In this document: positions 1 to 9,601 of the stretch, piece by piece
Position numbering within the stretch: the stretch's first letter is position 1
How the letters are laid out: each line of letters begins with the position of its first letter
NCBI GenBank assembly: GCA_964496595.1
Contig: CAZCAI010000005.1
Coordinates: forward strand, 9,363 to 73,362
Direction of reading: 5' to 3'
Length of the DNA: 64,000 nucleotides
Source: JAAAOZ01 sp964496595
Lineage (GTDB): Bacteria > Chloroflexota > Anaerolineae > B4-G1 > SLSP01
Notes under the pieces: model-generated
What the model was told of the DNA's origin: nothing
Database searches by the model: none
Seen by the model: the letters and a program-made list of their open reading frames with translations, nothing else
Position numbers and translations under genes: made by a program

Positions 1-2228
1 GTGATCAGTTCGACGCCAGCGTTGTAGAGTTGCCCCAGCGCATCGACCCGGCGCTTCGTAGCCGCCGTGAGGTTGAGGTTCTCGATGACGACGGCGATCT
101 GGCTGGCCAGGTTCTGAGCCAGCTCTCGGATATCGGGGTCTAAGGGCGAATCGCCCAAACGCTGGATCATCGCGATAAAGCCGCTATGCACGCCAGCGCT
201 GCGCAGCGGGACGTAGAGCACCTGATCGAAATTATAGCTTGTCAAAAAGCGGCGCGTCTGCTCGTCCGTCGAGACGGTGGAGACTCCCCCTAACAGCGGC
301 GCCATTGGCCCCAACTCAGCGCGCGTCAATCCCCGGAAGAAGATATAGTGCTCCTCAGAGAGGGGGAATTCCTCCCGGAAGAGAGCTAGCTCATTGCCTT
401 CTGGATCTAGCACGGCGTAAGGATGGACGAAGGGCAGGTCGGGATAGGGGAAGGTGAAGACGACGACGGCCAAATCCAGGCCATGGGCCAACACTCGCGC
501 AATCTGTAACAACACTTGATCGGAAGGAATATCGGGGGAGGCGGCTACCTGCAACACCCGGCTGATCAAGAGTTGTTGATCAGCCGTGCGTTGAGATTCT
601 TCAAAGAGGCGCGCGGTCTCCAGGGTCGAGGCGACCTGCTCACTGACCGAAGCGACCAACGCCTTCTCTTCCTCCGTCCATACGCGCTGGGAGTCCGCCA
701 GGCTCACGTAGCCCAACACCCGCTGCCCTAAGCGCATCTCTTCCATCATCACGGGCGTGGCGCCATCCTTCATCATGGCATTGGATGTCTGGCCGGTGCG
801 CAACTCTTCCGGCACGGGAAAGGGCGGGACCGGACTGACGTCCACGCGGTCATACTCGTAGGCCAGGGGGCGCAGGCGAGCGGCCACACGCGCCCATCCT
901 TGGCGACTATAATCGGCTTGAATTTCTTGCAGCTCCTCGAGGGCGCCCTCCATCGCCTGCATCAAGCGGGCATTGTGCAACGCAATGGCGATCTGATCGG
1001 CCAGAAGTTGCAAGATGCTGATGTCCTCATCGGTGAAGGCGTGTTCTTTTTCGCTCTGCACATCCAACACGCCGATGACTTCATCCTCCATCGCCAGGGG
1101 TAGGGCCATCTCCGAGCGCGTCATCGGCAGATCGGGATTATTGAACCATTCCGCATCGGCCCCGACATCGAAGGCGATACGGGGCTGTCCCGTATCGGCG
1201 ACGAAGCCCACGATGCCCACCTCGCCCACGCGGAGGCGATGGCCGCGCGCCAACATCTGTTGCCCGCCCTCCGAGGAGGCGGCGCGTAAGATCGCCCACT
1301 CTTTCACATCGTCCAACACAAAAATACCGGTATGATAGAATCCAAATTTCTCCGAAATCGCATCGGCGGCGGTGTCCAGGAGCAATATCACATCCCGAAC
1401 CTGCGCGGCCTCCTTGCTCACCAGGCCGACCGTTTCTAACTGCACGGTGCGCTGCTCCAGGGCGGCGGTCCGATCTGCGACCCGCTGCTCTAGATCTTGG
1501 ACTAAGTTCTGTATGCGCTGAGCCATATCGTTGAAGGCTACAGCGACAATCCCCAATTCGTCGCCGCGATCTAACTTGATGGTGTGGGAGAGATCCCCCG
1601 CGCCAATGGCGGCGGCGCCGGCGACTACACGATCCAGCGGGCGCAGGATCAAGCGATCAACGGAGGTGTGGAGAGAGAAGATGAGAACGCCCAAGAAGAA
1701 CGGGATCAAGAATAAGGGTGCGATACGCAGCCACAGCGGCGAAACCTGGCGCGCATCCTCACCGACGACAATGTAGAGGGTGCGATCCTCTTGTCCCGGC
1801 AGCGGCATCGCGCGCGAAGCGAGGTAAACTTCGCCTTCCGGCAACGTCCGCTTGATAGGCTCGCCTGGCTCCAGGTTACGCAATTCCGGCACAAATTTTC
1901 CCTTCATCGCCGGATCGGAGTGCTCGATAATTCTGCCACTTTCTTCCACAAGCGCGATGAATTCGAACGCCTCGACCTCCGAGGTGATATCTTGCAAGAG
2001 CCGGCTCAAGCCCGGCGCATCGTCCAGGGTGACGACATACGGCGCGACGGTCTCGATGATCTGTTTCAGTTGAAGGGTGATCAAATCTCCCTTTCCAAAA
2101 TAGGCCTCGCGATAGGAGCCTAAATACTGTCCTCGCGCAAAGAGAAAGATCGGCAGTAACAAGACCAATGAAATGCCGGTAATGACGAGGATTATTCGCC
2201 ACCGCAGACTCAAGTTTTTCATAGACAT
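1..2228 (-). CDS. R1: membrane HAMP receptor with at least three GAF domains (3' end outside window)
   Basis: Open reading frame of 742 codons with no stop before the window edge, so the C-terminus and any output domain are unseen. TM1 is at about residues 11-30, a Cache-like extracytoplasmic region at 31-165, TM2 at 168-187 and HAMP at 188-242. A coiled coil follows to about 270. GAF1 (275-430) is of the FYH class (FGFYHTGIF, RAASSEGG, DNPDLPMTRSEMALPL). GAF2 comes after a linker with the conserved Tyr/Trp pattern, then a third, divergent GAF. A further helix is just starting at the edge. The ATG at 2228 overlaps the TAA of the upstream binding-protein gene (TAATG), with AGAGGTGG as ribosome site, which implies translational coupling. 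It is the only receptor here that clearly carries on past a third GAF, so it could hold a kinase. The role as sensor of the S1 ligand is inferred from coupling. Confidence 0.85.
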   Translation of the reverse strand, partial: MSMKNLSLRWRIILVITGISLVLLLPIFLFARGQYLGSYREAYFGKGDLITLQLKQIIETVAPYVVTLDDAPGLSRLLQDITSEVEAFEFIALVEESGRIIEHSDPAMKGKFVPELRNLEPGEPIKRTLPEGEVYLASRAMPLPGQEDRTLYIVVGEDARQVSPLWLRIAPLFLIPFFLGVLIFSLHTSVDRLILRPLDRVVAGAAAIGAGDLSHTIKLDRGDELGIVAVAFNDMAQRIQNLVQDLEQRVADRTAALEQRTVQLETVGLVSKEAAQVRDVILLLDTAADAISEKFGFYHTGIFVLDDVKEWAILRAASSEGGQQMLARGHRLRVGEVGIVGFVADTGQPRIAFDVGADAEWFNNPDLPMTRSEMALPLAMEDEVIGVLDVQSEKEHAFTDEDISILQLLADQIAIALHNARLMQAMEGALEELQEIQADYSRQGWARVAARLRPLAYEYDRVDVSPVPPFPVPEELRTGQTSNAMMKDGATPVMMEEMRLGQRVLGYVSLADSQRVWTEEEKALVASVSEQVASTLETARLFEESQRTADQQLLISRVLQVAASPDIPSDQVLLQIARVLAHGLDLAVVVFTFPYPDLPFVHPYAVLDPEGNELALFREEFPLSEEHYIFFRGLTRAELGPMAPLLGGVSTVSTDEQTRRFLTSYNFDQVLYVPLRSAGVHSGFIAMIQRLGDSPLDPDIRELAQNLASQIAVVIENLNLTAATKRRVDALGQLYNAGVELI

Positions 2229-3493
2229 TACGGACCACCTCTCAACAACCAACTCTTATGTTCTACCAATATACCGGGGTCTCTATCTAAATTATAACCA
2301 TCATTATACCAGATGTCCCCACCCAAGTTTTGACCACGCTCCGGCGCCAGGGATTCATCCGCCGGCAATTCTCGGTACACCCGCCCGGCCAAAGGGAAGG
2401 CGATGGGAATGGATAAATGCCAGCGCCGAGCCGCCGCCAGGTTAATCGCCAATAAATTTTCAACCGCCAAGCGTTCGGTGACCGATGAGGGATGTGCGCC
2501 CCGCGCGATCCGAATCACCATCTGGGCCGCAGCTTCGCCCTGGCTTTCTTCAGACATGACCAGGCCGCCCACCGCGCCATTGATGACAGCTTCGTGGGAG
2601 AGAGAGAAAATCGGGATGGAGACATGCTCCACCATCCATGCCATCAGTTCTTTTGTCGGCACTACATCCCCCTCGACATCCCGCACCGATTTGTGGCCCA
2701 ACAACAGTATAAAGTCGTAGGTTTGAGCAGCATCGGCGGCTATCTCCTGCCATTCCGTCCAATTGGCGACGATCTCTACCGATGGCGTCGGCCCGCCCTC
2801 TTTTTCGAGTTCTCTCAAAGCTTGATAGGTAGCAGCGAGCGCGCTCTGCCCCGTAATTGAGGCGTCACTGAGGACGAGGAACCGGGCCACGGGGCCGGTC
2901 GCCGTGGCGTCCGTCGCACCGCCCGGCGTTCCCGAGAGAAATGCCTGCGCCATCGCAATCGTGCGCAGCGGATAGGGATTGGCCAAGACGCCCGTCACGG
3001 TCGGACGCCGCAGGCCGCGCACATTGGGATCGCGAATCATATCACAGAAGACGAAAGGGGTGTTGAGGTCGGGATAGCGGGGGATCACGCTCAAGGCCGC
3101 CTCATCCCCGGAGACTAAGACGATGTCCGGATTAAAGCTCTGGATGTGCGTGATGGCTACATCGGCAACCGGCTCTAGCTGTGAGAGGGAGAGAAAGCGC
3201 GTCGCATCCATGTGATAGAGATCCATCTCCAGTGTGCCGGCTTCCACACTATAGCCGGCCTCCGATAAGGCGGTCAAAACGCTTGTCTGTAGGTTCAGGA
3301 ACCTCGCGTCGTCGGCATGGTAACTATTGACCCAGAAGAGATGCAGCGTCCTCTGAAACGGCACGGCCGGCAAGGTGGGCGTCGGCGAGAGAGGCGTCTC
3401 AGCGCATCCGATGACGAGGCACGCGATCACTACCGCTGTTCCGACAACGGCGAAGTTTTTGAGCGCCTTATGTATCTTATGACGTTTCGGCAT
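2228..3493 (-). CDS. S1: orphan solute-binding lipoprotein, ABC_sub_bind (PF04392-like) family
   Basis: A 421-residue protein with a lipoprotein signal: basic start, hydrophobic stretch, lipobox V-I-G-C with Cys30 as the lipidated residue. It should be anchored outside the membrane. The body reads as a two-lobed periplasmic-binding fold of the ABC_sub_bind family. Landmarks are NSYHADD near residue 56, PFVFCDM, and a late GAVGG...ESQGEAA stretch. The same landmarks occur in the extracytoplasmic domain fused into receptor R16 (37545-39935), so the two are clearly related. There is no permease or ATPase gene nearby. The gene lies between R2 and R1, and its TAA overlaps the R1 ATG. This supports a job as ligand-binding partner of R1 and not of a transporter (inference). 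ATG at 3493 has a good AAGGAG site. The ligand cannot be assigned. Confidence 0.85.
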   Translation of the reverse strand: MPKRHKIHKALKNFAVVGTAVVIACLVIGCAETPLSPTPTLPAVPFQRTLHLFWVNSYHADDARFLNLQTSVLTALSEAGYSVEAGTLEMDLYHMDATRFLSLSQLEPVADVAITHIQSFNPDIVLVSGDEAALSVIPRYPDLNTPFVFCDMIRDPNVRGLRRPTVTGVLANPYPLRTIAMAQAFLSGTPGGATDATATGPVARFLVLSDASITGQSALAATYQALRELEKEGGPTPSVEIVANWTEWQEIAADAAQTYDFILLLGHKSVRDVEGDVVPTKELMAWMVEHVSIPIFSLSHEAVINGAVGGLVMSEESQGEAAAQMVIRIARGAHPSSVTERLAVENLLAINLAAARRWHLSIPIAFPLAGRVYRELPADESLAPERGQNLGGDIWYNDGYNLDRDPGILVEHKSWLLRGGP

Positions 3494-3580
3494 CCTCTCT
3501 CCTTCAAAAATAGCCCGACAAAAATAACCCGATAAGTTGTGGTCGGCCCGAACGTGGAAACTCCTGGCTCTTCAGGTCGG

Positions 3581-5461
3581 TCAGATTTCCGATTCCGCTG
3601 GCTGATCCACCGGGCCGCCCGAAGATCCGCCGGTCTCAGAAACTTCACTGAGCTGTGACGAGCGCATCTCCTCGCCTGGGGGCGCCAACTGGATGCGACT
3701 GCGTTCCACGCGGAGCGCCTGCCCTAACTCCTCGGCGACGCTGCGCAAAATCGCATCGACGGAGCCCATCGAACGGACTTTGGCTACAATCTCGCCCCGT
3801 GCGCGCTCCTGAGAGGCGCGGAGCCGCGTCTCCTCCAGCAAGCGCGCGTTCTCCAATGCCAGCTCCAACTGCGTCACTACCGAGCGGGAGAGTTGCAGTT
3901 CCTCCGGTTGCCACGGCTCAGATTTATCGAAGGACAACACTCCCAAGGCGTGGCCCTGCACATAAATCGGGGCCAGCAGCCGATGCGCGCCCGCGGGCGT
4001 CTCCATTGTGGTCATCTCTGTGAGGGCTGCCGGCGCATGGCTCTGGACGGCAGCCACCTCTTGCGAGTCGGCCTCGCGGGTCAGTCCGGCGATGTAAGAA
4101 AAATCCACCTGCATATTCCGGCGGGCAAGAGCATGATGCCACGCTTGCAACGCATCGCGCTCCTGATAGCGGGCCAGGCGCTCCAGGGTATCGCGCATCT
4201 CTTCCAATGTCCGCACATTATCGATGGCGATGGCTATGCCGCGCGCCAAGACGCGCAGCACTTTGATATCGTTTTCTGCGAAGGCCTCGCGCTCTTCGGT
4301 CTGGATGTCCAACACACCCAGAACTTGACCGCGCGCGACCAGGGGCAAGGCTATCTCGGAGCGGGTGTTAGGAAGGTCTGGATTATCGAACCACATGACA
4401 TCCTCATCGACATCTAAAGCGATTCGGGGGAGGGATGTGTGCGCCACATAGCCTACCACGCCCTCCTCGCCAACGCGCAGGCGATGTCCCCGCGCCAACA
4501 TCTTTTGCCCTCCCGTCGATGACGCTGCCTGGAGCACGGCCCATTTGCGCTCCGGCCCCAACAGGAAGATGCCAGCGTGATAGTAGCCTAACCGTTCGGA
4601 GATCAGTTGGGCGGAGGTGTTGAGCACGCTCTGGAGGTCGGGCAAGGTCGCGACCACCCGGTTCAATTGGGTGATGGTTTCGAGTTGGGTGGCCTGCTTC
4701 TGCAACGCGGCGGTGCGCTCATCGACGCGCTGCTCCAGCGAACGTTGCGTCTCCTGCAACGCTCGCTCCGTCTCCCGCATTCCCGCTATCGCCTGCCGCA
4801 AACTGCGCATATTGATAAAGTTCACCCAGCCAGTGGTGGCCCCGATCATCAAAAGGCCAAAGGCCAAACTCGTAAATCGATAAGCCGCTTCGGTAAGGAC
4901 GATGGGCGGCGTGTAAACCTCCCAAGCCTCCATGAGATACACCAAGCCGTAACACACAAAGACGCCCAGCGCCAACCGAGGCGCATCATCCGGCTCCATA
5001 AAGGTGCCGGCCAGCATCACGGGCCAGAAGAAGAGGAACCATGCGCCGGACTCCGCGCCATCGAAGAGCACAGCGGCCAGAAGTAGGCCCAGGAAGACGC
5101 TCCAGACGTAGAATCTGATCATCATCCTTATATGTCCCTTCTTCACCCGCCAGATAGCAAAGAGCGAGATCAGGCATAGCGACGCCGGGAACGCCGCGCC
5201 CAGCCATCCTTCGAATGGCCGTAGGAATAGCCCTCTGACCTGAGCGACGATAAAGACTCCAATGAGGAAGCAGGTAAGTAAACTTCCTACGATCATCAAG
5301 TTGTTGAACAGGCGGGCGACCCGTCTGGTTTCCTCGCTCTCGTAAACTTCTGCGGACACTAACGAGCGCCAGATGCCGGTAAGGGTGATTTTCCGGGCGC
5401 CATCGGCGATGAGGGCCTCCAGGGTATCGGTTCCGGATCTGCTATCGCTTTGTTCATTCAT
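3581..5461 (-). CDS. R2: six-TM tandem-GAF receptor without output domain
   Basis: 626 residues from the ATG at 5461, chosen because GGAG lies six bases upstream; it overlaps the end of R3 by 8 bp. An upstream in-frame start at 5545 would overlap R3 by 92 bp. A juxtamembrane motif (VYESEETRRVARLFN, 39-53) is shared with R6. Six TM helices follow at about 52-75, 86-105, 113-134, 138-155, 163-180 and 196-216, then a coiled coil (220-265), GAF1 (about 272-425, FYH class variant GYYHAGIF) and GAF2. The end is the C-terminal module common to the cluster plus a Ser/Glu-rich tail. There is no HisKA, HATPase, GGDEF or HTH. It is the first member of triplet R2-S1-R1. The membrane part may sense a membrane-borne or hydrophobic signal, but no ligand can be named. 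Confidence 0.88.
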   Translation of the reverse strand: MNEQSDSRSGTDTLEALIADGARKITLTGIWRSLVSAEVYESEETRRVARLFNNLMIVGSLLTCFLIGVFIVAQVRGLFLRPFEGWLGAAFPASLCLISLFAIWRVKKGHIRMMIRFYVWSVFLGLLLAAVLFDGAESGAWFLFFWPVMLAGTFMEPDDAPRLALGVFVCYGLVYLMEAWEVYTPPIVLTEAAYRFTSLAFGLLMIGATTGWVNFINMRSLRQAIAGMRETERALQETQRSLEQRVDERTAALQKQATQLETITQLNRVVATLPDLQSVLNTSAQLISERLGYYHAGIFLLGPERKWAVLQAASSTGGQKMLARGHRLRVGEEGVVGYVAHTSLPRIALDVDEDVMWFDNPDLPNTRSEIALPLVARGQVLGVLDIQTEEREAFAENDIKVLRVLARGIAIAIDNVRTLEEMRDTLERLARYQERDALQAWHHALARRNMQVDFSYIAGLTREADSQEVAAVQSHAPAALTEMTTMETPAGAHRLLAPIYVQGHALGVLSFDKSEPWQPEELQLSRSVVTQLELALENARLLEETRLRASQERARGEIVAKVRSMGSVDAILRSVAEELGQALRVERSRIQLAPPGEEMRSSQLSEVSETGGSSGGPVDQPAESEI

Positions 5462-7757
5462 ATTGGTCTCCATTTCCACCCGGCTGCGCTGGAAGGCCGG
5501 CGCTGTCTTTTCCGTTCGCGTGCTGCTCCTCGGCCTCTGACGCACCCTCTTGCCTCAGAGCTAAGTGGGCGAGGCCGCGATCCGCGCCCAGCACCTGCCC
5601 TAGCTCCGCGAGAGCCTTCTCCAACATCGCTTCAATTTCGACCTCCGCCCGGATCTTAGCCGTGACCTCCGTTACGGCCTGCTCGCGCGCCGCGCGGCGC
5701 TGCGTCTCATCCAAGAGCCGCAGGTTCTCCGCCGCAATGGCAAATTGCTCGGCGATCGTCTCAACCAGAGCGACCTGATCTTTGCTCCAGCGCCGCCCCT
5801 CCGCTGAGGCCTCACAGCCCAAAACGCCGATGGGGCGCCCACGTTGCAGGATGGGCGCCAGGACTTTGCGGGCTACCCGCGAGGAGCGTTCCCCGTCATC
5901 TCCCAACACCACCGAGCGCGCGCGCTGCTCGCCGGCGTGCAGGGTAGACAAAACCGCCTGGATTTCGTTCTGATGAGCCGCCTCGTCCAAGGGGCGCATG
6001 CCCGTCGCTGTCTGCTCATAGCCTTTGATGGCCCGTTTGCGGGTAAAGGCGCTCCACGCTTGTTCCGTGTAGCGGCGCTGGATCTCCCCCATCTCCTCCA
6101 GAGCCGCCTGCGATTCGGTGAAGAGCCGGGCGTTGTCGATAGCCACGGCCACCTGGTCGGCCATCGTCTGCATCACGGAGATGTCGGTCTCATCGAATGC
6201 GGCGATCTCTTTGCTCTGCACGCTCAACGCGCCGATGACGCGCCCGCGCGCCTGAAGCGGCAGGGCCATCTCCGAGTGCGTTTCGGGCAGCAGGGGATTA
6301 TCGAAGCGTGACGCCTCCTCCCCCACATCCAGCGCGATCCGCCCTTCGCCGGTCGATACACACTGCCCAATCATCGTCGCGCCGCCGACGCGCAGCCGGT
6401 GGGCGTTCTCCAGCATACGCTGACCCGCTTCCCCGGTGCCCGCCCGCAAGACGGCATACGCCCCGGTCTCATCCACCAGGAAGAGACCTACGTAATACAG
6501 ATCGAAGCGCTCGCGGATCAGGTCCACCGTCTCGCGCTGCAACGCCTCGGGGTCCAACACGGTGGTCGTCGCGCGCGAGACATCCGCCGCGGCTTGCAAG
6601 CCGCGCGTACGCTCTGCGATCCGGTTCTCCAGTGTATTGATGACCTCCTGTAACTGAGACGCCAGGGTGTTCAACGTCGCGGCCAACGCGCCGAACTCAT
6701 CATCTGTCTCCAGCGGGATGCGGCGCGCCAGATCTCCCTCACCCAGCGCCAGAACATTCTCGTGCAGAATGCGCAGGGGATAAACGATGCGCTGCCGCGT
6801 GAAGTTCAAGATGCCCAACACGCCGCCCACGATGCCAATGAACAAGACCAGGATAATCACGCCCTCGGTAATCAACGAGCGGAGGATTTCAGCAACGGGC
6901 TGCTCCACCACCACATACCAGTGCGTCACATCCGAGATAATCGGCGCGGCTGAGGCAAAGACCCAGACGTCGCGATGCCCCCGATAAAACGCATATTCCT
7001 CTTCGGCAATCTCGCGCGGGTTAGGCATAGAGAACATTTCTCCCGTATCCGGATCGCGACCAGAGATTTTTGTCTGCACGAGATCTAAATTCTGGTGCAG
7101 GATCACCATGCCACTCCAACTGGAGACATAGACCTGGCCCTCCTCGCCGAAGTCAAAGCCGGCGACGATGTCCCATAAGGCGGTCAGATCCACTTGGGCG
7201 ACCAGGGAGGCGTAGAAGTTGCCTGCTTTATCCTCCACCGGGACGGCGATGGTGACAAACGGCGCGCCATATTCCTCGTAATCCACCGAGCCGAAATAAA
7301 TCTCGTCGACGATCACCGTTGTCAACCACGGTTGCGCCTCCACCGAGGTGGGCGCCACGCCCGAACGTCGCCGCCCCGCCAGCACCTCCCCGCGTGGGGC
7401 GATCAGGCGGATATCGAAGTAGGCGGTCTGACGATCTAAGGTCTGGCGGAAGAGCGCATCAGGATCTCTGCCCACAGCCAGCGCATCACTGGTGGCGCGC
7501 AAATCCTGGAAGATACCTTCCAGAAATCGCGTAAAAACCTGCTCGACCTCACCGCGCGCCGTCAGCAGCCCCCACCGGGATGCATTCAAAACACTCCCCA
7601 CCCCCAGGTACATCGCCCCCAACATCACGATCACCGTGATGATACTCAGCAGAAAAATTCTGCGGCTCAATCGGCGCCCAATGGACGTGCCGAGTAGCAG
7701 ATCAGAAGATCCGCTGATGCCCGACCGTTCGCCTCCGGCAAGTCTCTTATCCGCCAT
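5454..7757 (-). CDS. R3: double-Cache, HAMP, tandem-GAF receptor without output domain
   Basis: 767 residues. TM1 is at about 32-56, followed by an extracytoplasmic segment of some 240 residues with double-Cache character (LDRQTAYFDIRLI, APRGEVL, VTIAVPVEDKAGNFYAS, HWYVVVEQP). TM2 is at about 300-322, HAMP at 322-375, then a helical linker. GAF1 is of the DLYY class (FDLYYVGLFL, RAGTGEAG, TMIGQCV, RIALDVGEEASRFDNP). GAF2 and the shared C-terminal module follow, ending in a Gly/Glu-rich tail. ATG at 7757 has GGAGG eight bases upstream. It pairs with six-TM receptor R4 upstream, but here no solute-binding gene lies between them; the double Cache domain may bind a small molecule directly. No catalytic domain is visible. 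Confidence 0.88.
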   Translation of the reverse strand: MADKRLAGGERSGISGSSDLLLGTSIGRRLSRRIFLLSIITVIVMLGAMYLGVGSVLNASRWGLLTARGEVEQVFTRFLEGIFQDLRATSDALAVGRDPDALFRQTLDRQTAYFDIRLIAPRGEVLAGRRRSGVAPTSVEAQPWLTTVIVDEIYFGSVDYEEYGAPFVTIAVPVEDKAGNFYASLVAQVDLTALWDIVAGFDFGEEGQVYVSSWSGMVILHQNLDLVQTKISGRDPDTGEMFSMPNPREIAEEEYAFYRGHRDVWVFASAAPIISDVTHWYVVVEQPVAEILRSLITEGVIILVLFIGIVGGVLGILNFTRQRIVYPLRILHENVLALGEGDLARRIPLETDDEFGALAATLNTLASQLQEVINTLENRIAERTRGLQAAADVSRATTTVLDPEALQRETVDLIRERFDLYYVGLFLVDETGAYAVLRAGTGEAGQRMLENAHRLRVGGATMIGQCVSTGEGRIALDVGEEASRFDNPLLPETHSEMALPLQARGRVIGALSVQSKEIAAFDETDISVMQTMADQVAVAIDNARLFTESQAALEEMGEIQRRYTEQAWSAFTRKRAIKGYEQTATGMRPLDEAAHQNEIQAVLSTLHAGEQRARSVVLGDDGERSSRVARKVLAPILQRGRPIGVLGCEASAEGRRWSKDQVALVETIAEQFAIAAENLRLLDETQRRAAREQAVTEVTAKIRAEVEIEAMLEKALAELGQVLGADRGLAHLALRQEGASEAEEQHANGKDSAGLPAQPGGNGDQYE

Positions 7758-7844
7758 ACACTATGCCTCCGCCCTTAAACATAATCCTCCGCTATCCGAC
7801 TCTTTTGCTTCCCCGATTCGGGATGATTCATCTACTTCCAAAAA

Positions 7845-7906
7845 ACCGATGGTTATTGCAGAGACGCAAGATTTTGCGTCTCTGTTGGGAGGTTTATTTT
7901 CCTGTA
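7845..7906. repeat. Intergenic palindromic repeat with an inner perfect hairpin
   Basis: The R4-R3 spacer (7758-7957, about 200 bp, no gene) holds an 11-bp perfect stem with a four-base loop at 7859-7884 (AGAGACGCAA / TTGCGTCTCT arms). It sits inside a longer degenerate palindrome whose halves, near 7845 (TTCCA...AAAACCG) and 7885-7905 (TTGGGAGG...TTATTTTC), match elements at 17853-17935 and 37488-37534. The hairpin may attenuate or protect the transcript between R4 and R3; no T-run follows directly, so it is not a textbook terminator. Confidence 0.65.
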
Positions 7907-7957
7907 AATGCCTAACTTCTCGAACGGGCAATCCACGTGTCAGCATGGTATTCCAAC

Positions 7958-9601
7958 CTACTCTTCTGGTGGCTGAAGCTTAACGAAGGTCGAGGATGCC
8001 TGTAGCGCATCCGTGATCTCCTGCACCGTGGTCTTGATCAACGTCTCCATATCCGATGCCCGGCGGATGCGATCGGTGATTTCGCGAGTCAGGCGCTCGC
8101 GGGCCGCGCGGCGCTGGATATCCTCATAGAAACGGGCGCTCTCCAACGCGACGCTCAATTGTTCCGCAAGATTCTCCACCAACCGGATCTCCTCCTGGCT
8201 CCAATCCCCGGCCCCTGCCGGTTTATGGGTATCGATCACACCGATGACCCGACCAGAGGCTTGGATCGGGACGGCTAATGACACCTTCCCTGTGCCCGCA
8301 TCCTGATGCACGGTCACGGCGGCTTCCTGCCACGCGCGCCTGGTATCCGGGCGCCACTCCGTCCCTTCCGCTAACGCGACGCCATCCTCATCCCCGCGAT
8401 AGGCCAGTTCGCGCCGCAGTTGCAAGAACTCCGCCCAGGCCTCCCGGCCCAACTCACCATAGGCGCGGCGTTCCGCCTCCAAGCTCTCCTGCGCCTGCGC
8501 AAAGAGGCGGGCGTTGCTGATCGCCAAAGCGACTTGATCGGCCAGCGCTTGCAACACCGCAGCCTCCTCAGCGGTGAAGGCGGCGGCCTCGCTGCTCTGC
8601 ACGTCCAACGCGCCGATGATCTCGCCGCGCGCGCGCAGGGGCAAGGTCACCGCCGAGTGGGTGTTGGGCAGATCGGGGTTATCGAAGAAGACCGCGTCCT
8701 CGCCGACATCTAAGGCGATGCGCGCCTCGCCGTGCTTTGTAACGTAACCTACCGTGCCCTGCGCCCCCACGCGAAGACGATGGCCGCGAGATAACATCTG
8801 CTTGCCGCCCTCGCTGGAGGCCGCCTGTAACACGGCCCACTCTCCAGAACGATCGATTAGAAATAGGCCGGCGTGATAAAAGCCGAACTGCTCGCTCACC
8901 AGATTGACGACCCGCGAGAGCAATTCTTGCACATCCAACACGGAGGCCGCCGCCCGCGCCACGGTCACTGTCGCTTGCATATAGCGCGTCCGGCGCTCCA
9001 GTTCCACCGTGCGGTGGCGCAGATCCTCCTGTCTTTCAAGTAATTCCTCATTGCTCTCCGCCAGCGACTCCGCATTCTCATGCGCCTGCGTAACCGATCG
9101 AACCAGGCTCGCACTGGAGAACCACGCCACGCCTCCTAAAACCCCCAAAATCATAAGGGGCAAAAGTCCCAATGCCTCTTCACCCCCGATGATATACAAT
9201 ATCAGGGCCTCAATTCCGGCCACGAAGAGCGCCATCCACGGCGGAGCAATTAACGGCGCGCTGATGACCGGTAAGGCAAATAATAAAGCAAACGGGCTAT
9301 TAATGGCCCATCCAAATTGGTAATGAATGACGACCATCAAGAAGATCAAAAAGACGTAAGGCGGCCAGCGATGTTGGCGCCGGGTGAACCACGCCAGGAC
9401 AACGATCAGCACAGCGGTGAAAACCATCAGGATCATCGATTCCAGGTGGGGATAGAAGATTAGAACCTGGAACACTCCTACCACAGAGACGCCAGCCATA
9501 ATCAAGAGGAGGATCAAGAAGGAACGTTGTCGCTGTCCGATCACAGCATCCTCGGCCTGCACGTTGAGATATCGCTCTAACCACCGTTGTATAACGTTCA
9601 T
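7958..9601 (-). CDS. R4: multi-TM tandem-GAF receptor without output domain
   Basis: 547 residues. The first 25 or so are cytoplasmic (NVQAEDAVIGQRQRS). About six TM segments follow between residues 27 and 170, with very short loops. Next is a Glu-rich coiled coil (LAESNEELLERQEDL). GAF1, about 220-370, is a clear FYH-class domain (FGFYHAGLFL, QAASSEGG, RIALDVGEDAVFFDNPDLP). The linker signature is RRAYGELGREAW, then GAF2 (about 395-500) and the common C-terminal module. Its ATG overlaps the TGA of R5 (ATGA), so the two are translationally coupled. It comes before R3, forming a six-TM/HAMP receptor pair without a binding protein. Signal and partner are unknown. Confidence 0.88.
   Translation of the reverse strand: MNVIQRWLERYLNVQAEDAVIGQRQRSFLILLLIMAGVSVVGVFQVLIFYPHLESMILMVFTAVLIVVLAWFTRRQHRWPPYVFLIFLMVVIHYQFGWAINSPFALLFALPVISAPLIAPPWMALFVAGIEALILYIIGGEEALGLLPLMILGVLGGVAWFSSASLVRSVTQAHENAESLAESNEELLERQEDLRHRTVELERRTRYMQATVTVARAAASVLDVQELLSRVVNLVSEQFGFYHAGLFLIDRSGEWAVLQAASSEGGKQMLSRGHRLRVGAQGTVGYVTKHGEARIALDVGEDAVFFDNPDLPNTHSAVTLPLRARGEIIGALDVQSSEAAAFTAEEAAVLQALADQVALAISNARLFAQAQESLEAERRAYGELGREAWAEFLQLRRELAYRGDEDGVALAEGTEWRPDTRRAWQEAAVTVHQDAGTGKVSLAVPIQASGRVIGVIDTHKPAGAGDWSQEEIRLVENLAEQLSVALESARFYEDIQRRAARERLTREITDRIRRASDMETLIKTTVQEITDALQASSTFVKLQPPEE

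Noticed and set aside
1706..2238. Small minus-strand frames at 1706-1894 and 1876-2238 inside R1
   Set aside because: They are out-of-frame shadows; the long R1 frame with TM, HAMP and GAF motifs runs through the whole stretch to the window edge.
5454..5545. 92-bp overlap of R3 and R2 as evidence of a frameshifted fusion
   Set aside because: R2 has its own ribosome site and ATG at 5461, leaving only an 8-bp overlap, and R3 ends with the common C-terminal module.
7761..7946. 61-codon minus-strand frame between R4 and R3
   Set aside because: Mostly encoded by the palindromic repeat at 7845-7906; no ribosome site or similarity.
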